DNA from: Hominimerdicola alba
GTDB lineage: Bacteria; Bacillota; Clostridia; Oscillospirales; Ruminococcaceae
DNA: 64,000 bases
NCBI RefSeq assembly: GCF_900109655.1
Contig: NZ_FOAT01000014.1
Location: 1 to 64,000, forward strand
Direction of reading: 5' to 3'
This document shows positions 32,980 to 41,709 of this stretch, piece by piece. A program made the translations under genes and the position numbers. How positions within the stretch are numbered: the first letter of the stretch is position 1; the number at the start of each line of letters is the position of its first letter. The notes beneath the pieces are model-generated. The model saw only the letters and a program-made list of their open reading frames with translations, was not told the DNA's origin and made no database searches.

Positions 32980-33366
32980 TTACTCAATATATCTGTCGGA
33001 ATTAAAGACATTCTCGCCCGCTGCCTGCTTGCGCAGTTCTTCATACACCTGTTCAAGATAGTTTGAATCCATCTTATCCTTGGTGCGTGTTATAAAATAG
33101 CAGACCTTTGCCTTTCCGAAAAATCCCTCTTTAACAAGACGGAAGCAGGATACGCCGTTAACAGAATCGGTATAGAAATTGTTGAAACCTTTTTTGTCGA
33201 TGATAGCTTGTGTTTGTTCGATGGTGAAAACATTTCCAACTCTGAGCTCGTCGATAAAAGCGAGAATTTTATCTCTGCGCTGTGAATCAGTAAAAGCTGA
33301 GCCGTATTTTTGCGTAATGATACCTGACACGGTATCGTAGAAAATATCTACCAAATAGTTAGTCAT
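32980..33366 (-). CDS. Unknown protein encoded between leuC and leuD
   Basis: Soluble protein of 128 residues. The start at 33366 is set by GGAGG just upstream; the longer in-frame start would sit before that site. It has mixed alpha/beta content, with patterns such as ILAFIDELRVGNVFTIEQ and AKVCYFITRTKDKMDSNYLE. No family was recognised. It lies 21 bp before leuD and 49 bp after leuC, in the same transcript, separating two subunits that are normally encoded next to each other. Confidence 0.65.
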   Translation of the reverse strand: MTNYLVDIFYDTVSGIITQKYGSAFTDSQRRDKILAFIDELRVGNVFTIEQTQAIIDKKGFNNFYTDSVNGVSCFRLVKEGFFGKAKVCYFITRTKDKMDSNYLEQVYEELRKQAAGENVFNSDRYIE

Positions 33367-33415
33367 AACCCGCCTCCTATCTGTTTGATTCAAATTACCC
33401 GAAGTATGGGCTGTA

Positions 33416-34678
33416 TTACATAACGTCCGCAGGCTGAGCTATACGTCCTGCCACTGCCGAAGCAGCTGCTACATAAGGTGAAGCAAGGTAAACCTCAGAC
33501 TCAGGATGACCCATTCTTCCTACGAAGTTTCTGTTAGTTGTAGCTACTGCCTTTTCACCCGCTGCGAGAATGCCCATGTGTCCTCCAAGACATGGACCGC
33601 AGGTCGGTGCGGAAACAGCACAGCCTGATTCTATGAATATCTCCAGCAGACCTTCCTTCATTGCCGTGAGATAGATGTTCTGTGTTGCAGGGATAACGAT
33701 ACATCTTACATGACTTGCTACGCGCTTGCCCTTGAGTATCTCTGCGGCTGCTCTCAGATCCTCGATCCTGCCGTTTGTACATGAACCGATAACTACCTGA
33801 TCGATCTTGATCTCGGGGATATCATCGAAGGTTCTTGCATTTTCGGGAAGATGGGGGAATGCTACTGTGGGCTTGATGGTGCTGAGGTCGATGGTGTACT
33901 CCTCATCATACTCGGCATCTGCATCAGCCTCATATACTTTATACTCTCTGTCAGTTCTGCCCTTGAGGTACTCCTTAGTTACCTCATCAACAGCGAAGAT
34001 ACCGTTCTTTGCACCTGCTTCGATAGCCATGTTAGCCATGCAGAGTCTGTCTTCCATAGTCAGGTTTTTCAGGCCCTCGCCCATAAATTCCATTGAGCGA
34101 TACAGAGCGCCGTCAACGCCGATCTTACCGATTATATGCAGGATAACGTCCTTAGCTGAGCTGTACTTGGGCAGCTTGCCTACGATATTGAACTTGATGG
34201 CAGATGGCACCTTGAACCAGGTCTTGCCTGCAGCCATGCCAGCGCACATATCAGTAGAGCCTACGCCTGTAGAGAAAGCGCCCAGAGCACCGTATGTACA
34301 GGTATGTGAATCTGCACCGATAACTGCATCACCGGGAACTACAAGTCCTTTTTCTGGAAGCAGTGCGTGCTCGATGCCCACATCGCCAACATCGTAATAG
34401 TGAGTGATATCGTACTTCGACGCGAACTCACGGCACTGCTTGCACTGTTGTGCAGCCTTGATGTCCTTGTTCGGCGTGAAGTGATCCATCACCATAGTGA
34501 TCTTATCCTTATTGAAGATACCGCTGAATCCTGCCTTGTTGAACTCATTGATAGCAACGGGCGTTGTAACATCGTTGCCAAGAACAAGGTCGAGGTCAGC
34601 CATAATGAGCTGTCCTGCCTTGACCTCGTCAAGCCCTGCATGGGCAGCGAGTATCTTCTGTGTCATTGTCATAGCCAT
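33416..34678 (-). CDS. leuC: 3-isopropylmalate dehydratase large subunit
   Basis: Aconitase-family subunit of 420 residues (leucine synthesis) with a [4Fe-4S] cluster. Cluster cysteines are visible in [13 protein letters not shown] and [14 protein letters not shown]. The substrate-side motif [18 protein letters not shown] is present. Length fits the LeuC2 (archaeal/clostridial) type, matching the short LeuD. The promoter is at 34723-34751. I see no T-box or leader peptide in front. Confidence 0.95.
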   Translation of the reverse strand: MAMTMTQKILAAHAGLDEVKAGQLIMADLDLVLGNDVTTPVAINEFNKAGFSGIFNKDKITMVMDHFTPNKDIKAAQQCKQCREFASKYDITHYYDVGDVGIEHALLPEKGLVVPGDAVIGADSHTCTYGALGAFSTGVGSTDMCAGMAAGKTWFKVPSAIKFNIVGKLPKYSSAKDVILHIIGKIGVDGALYRSMEFMGEGLKNLTMEDRLCMANMAIEAGAKNGIFAVDEVTKEYLKGRTDREYKVYEADADAEYDEEYTIDLSTIKPTVAFPHLPENARTFDDIPEIKIDQVVIGSCTNGRIEDLRAAAEILKGKRVASHVRCIVIPATQNIYLTAMKEGLLEIFIESGCAVSAPTCGPCLGGHMGILAAGEKAVATTNRNFVGRMGHPESEVYLASPYVAAASAVAGRIAQPADVM

Positions 34679-34722
34679 GATAGTGATCTACTCCTTATAA
34701 AACAATATTCTTATACTATTTT

Positions 34723-34751
34723 ATTATAACTTATTTTTGCTGAAATGTAAA
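34723..34751 (-). promoter_or_regulatory. Promoter of the leuC operon
   Basis: On the minus strand TTTACA (34746-34751), 17 bp, TATAAT (34723-34728), leaving a short leader of about 40 nt. Confidence 0.75.
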
Positions 34752-34974
34752 GTGATTAACAGAGAAAATTTAAATAAAATTTCCGGGAGTTTTTGTAAGA
34801 AATATCAAAATCAGAGCTATTAACCATATGTTATCTGTGACGTTCATGCAATATATAAATATTTAACAAGTTAAAATTTCCGAGTATTGTTTTCACAAAG
34901 CTGACCATAATATTAACAGGACATCTTTGCAGTTCACAAAAATTGGTATTACTATCCGGAAAGGAGAGGAAAAT

Positions 34975-35148
34975 ATGATGGGAAGATCGCTAATGACAGG
35001 CATATATGCAGGAGTTACTGTCGGAACTATTGCTTACAGTATTGCACGCAAAACTCAGCGAGGTAAAAGAAACCTGAAAGCTCGTGCAGGCAAGACTCTG
35101 AAAAACATGAGTAGCTTCATGGACGAACTCTCGGATATGATAAGATAG
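34975..35148 (+). CDS. Small YtxH-like membrane-associated protein
   Basis: Protein of 57 residues after an AAGGAGAGG site. An N-terminal glycine-containing hydrophobic segment (about 3-24, MTGIYAGVTVGTIAYSIA) is followed by a basic stretch (RKTQRGKRNLKARAGK) and an amphipathic end. The layout recalls YtxH-type small stress proteins, but similarity is weak. It is a single gene with a terminator at 35156-35192. Confidence 0.6.
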   Translation: MMGRSLMTGIYAGVTVGTIAYSIARKTQRGKRNLKARAGKTLKNMSSFMDELSDMIR

Positions 35149-35155
35149 CTTATCT

Positions 35156-35192
35156 CAGACTGTCGGCGCATTTACGCCCGACAGTCTGTTTA
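35156..35192 (+). terminator. Terminator after the YtxH-like gene
   Basis: CAGACTGTCGG (35156-35166) and CCGACAGTCTG (35178-35188) form a perfect 11-bp stem followed by TTTA. Confidence 0.75.
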
Positions 35193-35304
35193 CTGTACAC
35201 TTTATCGGTCACATAAAAGAATCGTCACAAAAAATATACATATAAAGACCTTATTACAGCTCAAAATTTGTTAAAGATTTTTTCTTAAAAACCAAGTGCG
35301 CCAC

Positions 35305-35334
35305 TAGACAAATCCACCATGTTTGTGGTATAAT
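35305..35334 (+). promoter_or_regulatory. Promoter of the L,D-transpeptidase gene
   Basis: TAGACA (35305-35310), 18 bp, TATAAT (35329-35334). The spacer contains an inverted repeat CCAC/GTGG. Confidence 0.65.
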
Positions 35335-35393
35335 AAACTATATAAATTAAAGAAAAATGTCGTTTTGTGTTTATGTAAGGAAGGAAAATACTA

Positions 35394-36899
35394 ATGGGCG
35401 CAGATGCTGCAGGATACGGCAAAAAGCTCTCATCTGCCGGGAGCAGGAAACGGGGCAGAAAAAAAGTTAAGAACCAGACCGTTCTTATATGCGGTACGGC
35501 TGTAGTTGCACTGCTGGCCGCTGTAGGAATTTCATACGGCGTTGGCAGAGCTTATTACAGGAATAAATTTCTTGCTGATACATTCATCAATGATGTAGAT
35601 GTAAGCGGAAAGACCTACGAACAGGCTGTCAAAGAACTTAAAGCTGACACCATCCCCAAGGAGCTTAAAGTCACCACGATCGATGGTAAGGACGTTGTTA
35701 TTTCGCCTGCCGATTTCGGTTACACCCGTAACGCCAAAAACGAAGTAAAAAAGCTTTATGACAAGGTAAATCATGGCGCATGGTTCTCGGGATATGCAGG
35801 TAGGACCGACTACAATTACACCGATGAATCAACATATGACAGCGAAAAGCTGAAAGAACTGCTGATTGAACAGGACTGGGGCGATGTTGAAACTCAGGAC
35901 GCTGCGCTGGAACTGACCGACAAGGGTTATGTAATCAATGAGGAAGTTCAGGGCAATAAGGTCACAAATATGGAAAAACTGGAGGAAGCCGTTATCGACG
36001 CGCTGGGCAAAGGCGAGTTCGAGGTCAAGCTTGACAGCGGTACAGGCTGTTATGATATCCCCCAGGTTACATCTGACACTTTCAAAGATCAGTGTGAAGC
36101 ACTGAACAAGGTGTTCAATATTTCCATAACCTACGACTTTGACTATACCACCGAAACTATCACAGGCAAAACTTTGCTTTCTCTTATCGAGATGGACGAT
36201 ATGGGCAACTACGTCGTTGACAGAAAAGCAGTGGAAAAGTATGTCGAGGGTCTGGCAGATAAGTACGATACTTTGAATAAGACAAGGACCTTCAAATCTA
36301 CGCTCCAGGGCAAAGTCAAGGTAGAGCCCAGTGATGACGGCCGTTACGGCTGGTGGCTCTGGCAGGATGCTACCGTTGAACAGCTTGAAAACCTCATCGA
36401 AGAGGGCAAGAGCGTTGAATCCATCGACCCGATCTATTACAGCGACGGTTCATTCGAGTACACAGGTGTTGAGTCTGCAAGAACCGAAAAGGACGATATC
36501 GGCAAAACCTATATAGAGATCGACCTTACAAATCAGCAGCTGTGGTATTACAAGAATGGCAAGAAGAAATATACCTGTGATATCGTTTCAGGTCAGACAA
36601 CTTCTGCTGCACGAACTACTCTTGAAGGCGTATATAAGCTGTGGTCGAAAGAGACCAACAAGCGTATGAAGGACAGAAACGCCGACGGCGAAGAGTGGGA
36701 TACCACCTGCAACTACTGGAACAATGTTTCACTCTGTGGTATTGGTCTGCATGACTCCACATGGAGAGGCGGCGCTTTCGGCGGCACTATCTACCAGTGG
36801 AACGGTTCTCATGGCTGTATTAATATGCCTTACGAGGGAGCTGAGTACATCTACGAGAATGTACCCCTCGGCACACCTGTAGTAATGTTCTACGATTAA
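35394..36899 (+). CDS. L,D-transpeptidase with YkuD catalytic domain
   Basis: Cell-wall cross-linking enzyme of 501 residues. A basic cytosolic N-terminus (about 1-26) and one membrane anchor (about 28-50) are followed by a PG_binding_4-type region (about 60-250) and a YkuD domain (about 375-501). The catalytic motif SHGCINMP places the nucleophile at Cys475, with the upstream His in GLHDSTW. It probably forms 3-3 cross-links or attaches ligands to peptidoglycan outside the membrane. GGAAGG precedes the ATG. It is a single gene with its own promoter and terminator. Confidence 0.9.
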   Translation: MGADAAGYGKKLSSAGSRKRGRKKVKNQTVLICGTAVVALLAAVGISYGVGRAYYRNKFLADTFINDVDVSGKTYEQAVKELKADTIPKELKVTTIDGKDVVISPADFGYTRNAKNEVKKLYDKVNHGAWFSGYAGRTDYNYTDESTYDSEKLKELLIEQDWGDVETQDAALELTDKGYVINEEVQGNKVTNMEKLEEAVIDALGKGEFEVKLDSGTGCYDIPQVTSDTFKDQCEALNKVFNISITYDFDYTTETITGKTLLSLIEMDDMGNYVVDRKAVEKYVEGLADKYDTLNKTRTFKSTLQGKVKVEPSDDGRYGWWLWQDATVEQLENLIEEGKSVESIDPIYYSDGSFEYTGVESARTEKDDIGKTYIEIDLTNQQLWYYKNGKKKYTCDIVSGQTTSAARTTLEGVYKLWSKETNKRMKDRNADGEEWDTTCNYWNNVSLCGIGLHDSTWRGGAFGGTIYQWNGSHGCINMPYEGAEYIYENVPLGTPVVMFYD

Positions 36900-36912
36900 T
36901 AGTTAAAAATAT

Positions 36913-36942
36913 AACGGACAGTTTCAAAACTGTCCGTTTTTT
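36913..36942 (+). terminator. Terminator of the L,D-transpeptidase gene
   Basis: AACGGACAGTTT and AAACTGTCCGTT (36913-36938) form a long stem followed by TTTT. Confidence 0.9.
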
Positions 36943-36960
36943 GCATCCATTATCATAGCA

Positions 36961-36991
36961 AATAAAAAGTCGGGGAAGTTGTCCCCGACTG
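36961..36991 (-). terminator. Terminator of the rsmD-coaD-coiled-coil operon
   Basis: AGTCGGGG (36969-36976) and CCCCGACT (36984-36991) form the stem. On the minus strand TTTTTATTT follows. Confidence 0.85.
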
Positions 36992-36995
36992 ATAT

Positions 36996-37592
36996 TTATA
37001 CCTGTTCGCTCAGCTTAATGATAGCATCTCTCATACGGTTAACATCATCAAGGCTCTTGGACAGTCTGTTAACATCAGACTGCAGAGTCTCGGAAGCTTC
37101 ACCCAGAGTAGCATTTATGTTTGCGATCATAGCGTCAAGGATGCTCTGCCTTTTATTGTTAGCATCTGCGATTATATTTTCAGCCTCTGCTCTTGCACGG
37201 TTGATTATATCCTCAGCATCCTGATTTGCTCTGTCTACCTGCTCCTTGACATACTGCTCAGCTCTTGCGATTATAGCCTCCTGAGAAACAAGCTTGTCAG
37301 CCTCTGCTCTGGCTTCCTTCATCACGCTTTCCTTTTCGCTTGTAGCAGAATTTCTGATGGCATCTGCTTCCTGCTTAGCGTTCTCGAGGATAGCCTTTCT
37401 CTGAACTTCCAGTTCCTGAGCTCTCTTTATCTCGGGAGGGATACTCATTCTGACTTCATCTACCAATTCATGCAGGTGATCGCCGTCTACCATTTTTTTA
37501 TTTGAAAAAGGTACAGTAGCGCCGTTGTCGATAGTTTCGTCTATTCTTTCCAGCAAATCATTCATGGGGGTATAATCGATGTTTTCACTCAT
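36996..37592 (-). CDS. Coiled-coil protein (ATP synthase B/E-subunit-like), unknown role
   Basis: Protein of 198 residues. The start at 37592 is chosen from the GGAAG site upstream. Residues about 65-195 are almost entirely helical, rich in Ala, Glu, Arg and Gln (for example AEADKLVSQEAIIARAEQYV), the pattern of ATPase peripheral stalks and DivIVA-like scaffolds. The N-terminal 60 residues contain a short conserved-looking segment (LLERIDETIDNGATVPFSNK). It lies 38 bp after coaD in the same transcript. Confidence 0.7.
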   Translation of the reverse strand: MSENIDYTPMNDLLERIDETIDNGATVPFSNKKMVDGDHLHELVDEVRMSIPPEIKRAQELEVQRKAILENAKQEADAIRNSATSEKESVMKEARAEADKLVSQEAIIARAEQYVKEQVDRANQDAEDIINRARAEAENIIADANNKRQSILDAMIANINATLGEASETLQSDVNRLSKSLDDVNRMRDAIIKLSEQV

Positions 37593-37630
37593 AGTAATAC
37601 TTCCTTTCATTTGCCCCGTACTTCTCGGGG

Positions 37631-38125
37631 TTATTTATCCTCAGGCTTATAAAGCCTGTTTTTTATCATTTCAAGAACCTCGGGTGAAACAAAGCCCGAA
37701 ATATCACCGCCGAAGCTAGCTATCTCCTTTACGACACTGGATGAAAGAAACATATTCTCCCCTGCAGTGGTAAGGAATACTGTTTCGGCATCATTGTATA
37801 GCTTCTTGTTGGCAAGCGCCATCTGAAATTCATATTCAAAATCTGATACCGCACGCAGACCCTTAACGATGACTTCAGCACCTGTCATTTTAAGATAATC
37901 AGCCAGCAGACCGTCGTAGCAGTCCACAACCACATTATCAAGTCCCTTGGTCACGGCGATTATCATCTCTATTCTCTCTTTGGTGGAGAATATCGCCTTA
38001 TTTTTGCTTCTGTTAAAGCTGACCAATACTATGACTCTGTCAAAAAGCTTTGAAGCGCGTTCGATTATATCCAGATGTCCCAGCGTAACGGGGTCAAAGC
38101 TACCCGGGCATACAGCGATCCTCAT
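37631..38125 (-). CDS. coaD: Phosphopantetheine adenylyltransferase
   Basis: Coenzyme A synthesis enzyme of 164 residues joining ATP to 4'-phosphopantetheine. The nucleotidyltransferase motifs CPGSFDPVTLGHLDIIERA (HxGH form) and FLSSSVVKEIASFGGDIS are intact. Length is typical. It starts 2 bp after rsmD, a common rsmD-coaD arrangement in Firmicutes. Confidence 0.97.
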   Translation of the reverse strand: MRIAVCPGSFDPVTLGHLDIIERASKLFDRVIVLVSFNRSKNKAIFSTKERIEMIIAVTKGLDNVVVDCYDGLLADYLKMTGAEVIVKGLRAVSDFEYEFQMALANKKLYNDAETVFLTTAGENMFLSSSVVKEIASFGGDISGFVSPEVLEMIKNRLYKPEDK

Positions 38126-38127
38126 AT

Positions 38128-38676
38128 TTACTCTTCCTCTGTCGGTATTTTAAAAATTGTAACAGCAATCTTGCCGTACTTATAACGCTTATGTTTTTTC
38201 AGCCTGCCGTACTCTTCAGCAAGTTCAAGCTCTTTTTCATGTTCGCAGACAACTATCGCCCTGTCGCTGAGATGAGCATCTATATTATCCAGTACTTTTT
38301 CAATTATACCCTTATTGTAAGGCGGGTCGAGCAGAACGATATCGAACTGACCCTTTGCCACTTTAAGGTAATCAAGGCTGTCCATATTCAGCACACGGGA
38401 TTCAGCAGTGAGTTTGCAGTCATTGATATTCTCCTTAATGACCGCAACTGCCGCAGCATTATTGTCAACAAAAACGCAGTGTTTTGCATCACGGCTGAGG
38501 GCTTCAATACCCATCTGACCGCTGCCCGCAAAAAGGTCAAGTACCTGTGCGCCGGGCACATCAAACTGTATCGCAGAAAAGACTGCTTCCTTGACCATAT
38601 CAGTGGTCGGTCTTGTATCGAGGTTCTCCAGCGTTTTCAGCTTTTTGCCTCTTCTTGAACCTGTTATAACTCTCAT
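38128..38676 (-). CDS. rsmD: 16S rRNA guanine-966 N2-methyltransferase
   Basis: S-adenosylmethionine-dependent methyltransferase of 182 residues. RPTTDMVKEAVFSAI is near the N-terminus, the SAM-binding loop is VLDLFAGSGQMGIEALSR and the catalytic motif is VLLDPPYNKG. It modifies helix 31 of 16S rRNA during 30S assembly. It is the first gene of the rsmD-coaD unit, with its promoter at 38705-38733. Confidence 0.95.
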   Translation of the reverse strand: MRVITGSRRGKKLKTLENLDTRPTTDMVKEAVFSAIQFDVPGAQVLDLFAGSGQMGIEALSRDAKHCVFVDNNAAAVAVIKENINDCKLTAESRVLNMDSLDYLKVAKGQFDIVLLDPPYNKGIIEKVLDNIDAHLSDRAIVVCEHEKELELAEEYGRLKKHKRYKYGKIAVTIFKIPTEEE

Positions 38677-38704
38677 AAAAACTCTCCTAGACTCTGATAT
38701 TTCT

Positions 38705-38733
38705 ATTATACATTATTTCTCGGCTTTTGTCCA
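38705..38733 (-). promoter_or_regulatory. Promoter of the rsmD-coaD operon
   Basis: On the minus strand TGGACA (38728-38733), 17 bp, TATAAT (38705-38710). Confidence 0.7.
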
Positions 38734-38813
38734 GTATATTTTTCACTTTTTTTATAATTTTCACAAACTTTCCCCTATATTTCTTCAACAATGCGGTTCT
38801 CAAACCATATATC

Positions 38814-38846
38814 TCACAAAAAAGCACTTCCAAAGTTCGGAAGTGC
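38814..38846 (-). terminator. Terminator of the short-chain dehydrogenase gene
   Basis: GCACTTCC (38824-38831) and GGAAGTGC (38839-38846) form the stem. The A-run before 38824 gives the U-tract on the minus strand. Confidence 0.8.
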
Positions 38847-38886
38847 CGCAATAATTATAATAATAACGAGAACAAACAAAAATACA

Positions 38887-39645
38887 TCAAACTTTCTTGC
38901 CCGACTGAAGCTGTCCCGTAGCAGCAAGTATCAGGCGGCGGGGAGAAAGCTGGGCTGCTTTTGTGGCTACTGCAAGAGTTTTCTCGGGAACGATTATCAT
39001 TTTTCCTGCAAACATACCCTCAACGGCACGTTTCGCACAATATTCAGCTGAAATAGATTTCACTCCGAACTGAGCATTAGCCACGGAATTAAACTCGGTA
39101 TCAACAGGGCCGGGGCAAAGGGCTGATATCTTTACACGGCTGCCTGCCATTTTAAGTTCCTCATATATAGCTCCAGTAAGGCTGGTCACATAGGCTTTTG
39201 TTGCGTAATAAGTAGCCATGAGGGGGCCGCCCGGCATAAGTCCCGCAGATGATGCAACGTTGAGGATATATCCCCTGTCCTCTGCCTTGAAGTCCTGCAA
39301 AAACAGCTTTGTAAGGATATGCACAGCTGTGACATTTGTATCAATCATGCGAAGCTCGTCCTCAAGGGGGATCTTATCGAAATCGCCTAGCTTTCCGAAA
39401 CCTGCATTGTTTACCAGTACAGTAACTCTTTCTCCGCTGACCTCTTCATGCAGACGCATACATTCGTCCTTGCATGAAAGGTCGCAGACTATCACTCTGC
39501 TGTCGTGTAGTTCAGCTGCAAGCTCAAGAAGTCTGTCTTCACGGCGGGCTGTCAGTATCACCCTGAAGCCGCGGATATCAAGTTCTCTTGCGATCTCTCT
39601 GCCAATACCCGAGCTGGCACCTGTGACTAAAGCCGTCCTTGCCAT
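38887..39645 (-). CDS. Short-chain dehydrogenase/reductase
   Basis: NAD(P)-dependent oxidoreductase of 252 residues. The cofactor motif is TGASSGIGREIARE, with VNNAGFGKLGDF, and the catalytic Ser plus Tyr-x-x-x-Lys lie in NVASSAGLMPGGPLMATYYATKAYV. The C-terminus ends with an Arg/Lys-containing extension. The substrate is unknown. It is a single gene with a perfect promoter at 39678-39706. Confidence 0.85.
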   Translation of the reverse strand: MARTALVTGASSGIGREIARELDIRGFRVILTARREDRLLELAAELHDSRVIVCDLSCKDECMRLHEEVSGERVTVLVNNAGFGKLGDFDKIPLEDELRMIDTNVTAVHILTKLFLQDFKAEDRGYILNVASSAGLMPGGPLMATYYATKAYVTSLTGAIYEELKMAGSRVKISALCPGPVDTEFNSVANAQFGVKSISAEYCAKRAVEGMFAGKMIIVPEKTLAVATKAAQLSPRRLILAATGQLQSGKKV

Positions 39646-39677
39646 ACTATCAGTCCTTTCAATAATAATATAACTAT

Positions 39678-39706
39678 ATTATACAGCCGAAACTACCGAT
39701 TGTCAA
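39678..39706 (-). promoter_or_regulatory. Promoter of the short-chain dehydrogenase gene
   Basis: On the minus strand perfect TTGACA (39701-39706), 17 bp, TATAAT (39678-39683). Confidence 0.85.
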
Positions 39707-39755
39707 CAGTTACCGTTATTCAAATAAATAACCTTACAGAATATTAACACCAAAT

Positions 39756-39790
39756 ACAAAAAGACACCCCTGCATATAAGCAGGAGTGTC
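39756..39790 (-). terminator. Terminator of the anchored protein gene
   Basis: GACACCCCTGC (39763-39773) and GCAGGAGTGTC (39780-39790) form the stem, with one mismatch or wobble. On the minus strand TTTTTG follows. Confidence 0.8.
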
Positions 39791-39826
39791 GTCGATTCAA
39801 TTATTCAGTCTGATCAAAATCAGCTT

Positions 39827-41464
39827 TTATGCAGGCTGATTAGAAGTGCTTTCGGTTGCATTCTCACTCTCAAAAGCTTCCCAGTCAAAATCGTCATCGT
39901 CATAATCATACTGACTGCTACCGCTGTAGGAAGAAGTGGAACCGCCGAACAGAGAATTGTACATCTCGTCGCCCAGAGTTTCCTTGAGCTTGTTCATGAA
40001 GCCTTCGGTATCGCAGGAAGTCAGATACTCATTCATCTGCTCCTCATCAAGAGCGTTGTAGATCTTAGCATCACTGCCAGGCACTGTAACGTCAGAAGCC
40101 TCGGTCTTCTTGCTGGTCATAGTCATTGTAAATGCATTCTCGCCACCGAAACCGAAATCAAAGGAGATATTTACATCGTCAGCTGTAGAAGTGGACTTGA
40201 TCTCCAGCCAGCCTGAATTAGCACTGCTTTCCTCGCTCTCACTAATATCGATCCTGATCGTACCAGCGAAATTCTCGCCTACATTCTTCATATCGGATAT
40301 AGTGTAAACAACCTTCATGGTCTCCTTATCATTTTCAGAAGCGGAGATTGTGTAAGTACCGTTAACAGTATCATTCTCGCTCTTCAGTGCGCCGTAAGCT
40401 GTCATCTTGCTTCCATCACCGGAATCGAATGCCATATCCAGACCTTCAGCATTATCGTTGCTTACAGTAACAACCTTGAACTCGCCATCTTCATCAGCGG
40501 GCTTGAGGTAAAAACCTGTGAACTCACCGTCACCGTTCTCATATGTCTCGAGTACAACAGCACCTTCACCGTTGATCTCGCCCTTTACTTCTTCGAGCAT
40601 CTTGTCGATGGTCTCTTCGTAGCTGGGTGTTTCGATAGAGTCATCACCGTACTTAGCGGTCTGCTGATTAGCAGCTTCCATACCCTGCTCGTACAGCTTC
40701 TTGAAATTCTCATCGCCCTTAGCCTTTTCAAGGATCGCGGTAGCTACTTTCTGACCGTCTTCTGCTGTCAAATCATAGGACTTGGAAGTATACTCATAAG
40801 AAATACCATCGATATCGCCGGCCTTCTTGCCTTCCTCCTTAGCCTCGGGGAAGTTATCCTTAAATACCTTCTCGTACTCCTTGAGATCAGCCTCAAATGC
40901 CTCGGCATCGAAGTCGATATTCTCAGCAGCCTTAGCATACTGGTCAAAGTCAAAACCAACTGAATCTTTCAGATAATCCTCAGCTTCTGCCTTGTTTACC
41001 TTGATATATGCTTCATTCAGCTCAGGAACTTTTACATACATTTCCTCGCTGTTGTCTCTGCTGTATACCTGATTAACAGTAACCAGCTTCTCGCCGCCGT
41101 ATGTCAGAACGATATCGCCTTCTTCGTTTCCGTTTTTCTGCTTACTGGAAACAGACATACCGATATCCTTCATTTCTGTGCCCATCTCTTTGGTCAGGGC
41201 AGGACCGAAGCTTACATTAAAAGTGCCCTCATACGCATAGTCAACATCGCCCTTAGCGATATCAGCTGCTCTGCCAATAGTGTTGCTGATGTTATCAGCC
41301 ATAACACTCAGCTTAGGAGAAACAACAATAGAGCTCTGGCTCTTTGTCTTCTCGTTATCCTTATCTGCGTTTTTGTTTAATACGAAATAACCAACACCGG
41401 AGCCGACAACTGCGACACCGAGTACACCTGCCAATACGGGTGTAAGTACATTCTTCTTTACCAT
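39827..41464 (-). CDS. Membrane-anchored extracellular protein (DUF6583-like), unknown function
   Basis: Protein of 545 residues. The start at 41464 is set by GGAGG directly upstream. One N-terminal membrane helix (about 7-28) is followed by a large acidic, beta-rich exterior part with repeated strand patterns and a low-complexity Asp/Ser/Tyr C-terminal tail (YDYDDDDFDWEAFE). It resembles large secreted or anchored proteins common in Ruminococcus and may match DUF6583, which I recall only loosely. Its promoter lies at 41568-41596, with a hairpin-forming leader (GCAGAC/GTCTGC). Confidence 0.65.
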   Translation of the reverse strand: MVKKNVLTPVLAGVLGVAVVGSGVGYFVLNKNADKDNEKTKSQSSIVVSPKLSVMADNISNTIGRAADIAKGDVDYAYEGTFNVSFGPALTKEMGTEMKDIGMSVSSKQKNGNEEGDIVLTYGGEKLVTVNQVYSRDNSEEMYVKVPELNEAYIKVNKAEAEDYLKDSVGFDFDQYAKAAENIDFDAEAFEADLKEYEKVFKDNFPEAKEEGKKAGDIDGISYEYTSKSYDLTAEDGQKVATAILEKAKGDENFKKLYEQGMEAANQQTAKYGDDSIETPSYEETIDKMLEEVKGEINGEGAVVLETYENGDGEFTGFYLKPADEDGEFKVVTVSNDNAEGLDMAFDSGDGSKMTAYGALKSENDTVNGTYTISASENDKETMKVVYTISDMKNVGENFAGTIRIDISESEESSANSGWLEIKSTSTADDVNISFDFGFGGENAFTMTMTSKKTEASDVTVPGSDAKIYNALDEEQMNEYLTSCDTEGFMNKLKETLGDEMYNSLFGGSTSSYSGSSQYDYDDDDFDWEAFESENATESTSNQPA

Positions 41465-41567
41465 AATGCTACCTCCTGAAAGTTTTGTCTGTGTTATTCT
41501 CTCTTTCTTGCCTACGACAGCAGACACCAGTTCTCACAAATCGGAGTCTGCGTCTTTCTGCAACTTA

Positions 41568-41596
41568 AATATAACACATTTTTAAATTACTGTCAA
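41568..41596 (-). promoter_or_regulatory. Promoter of the anchored protein gene
   Basis: On the minus strand TTGACA (41591-41596), 17 bp, TATATT (41568-41573), with a leader of about 95 nt. Confidence 0.75.
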
Positions 41597-41709
41597 TAGT
41601 GAATATATTACAAATTATCTCACATTAGTAACTTGGATTAGGGCAATTTCGGGCATTTACGACAACATGGCGACATCAAAATGATAACAGGGTGACAATT
41701 GTGTGACAG

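Noticed and set aside
34679-34760. Possible leucine leader peptide or T-box before leuC
   Set aside because: The promoter leaves only about 40 nt of leader, too short for either device.
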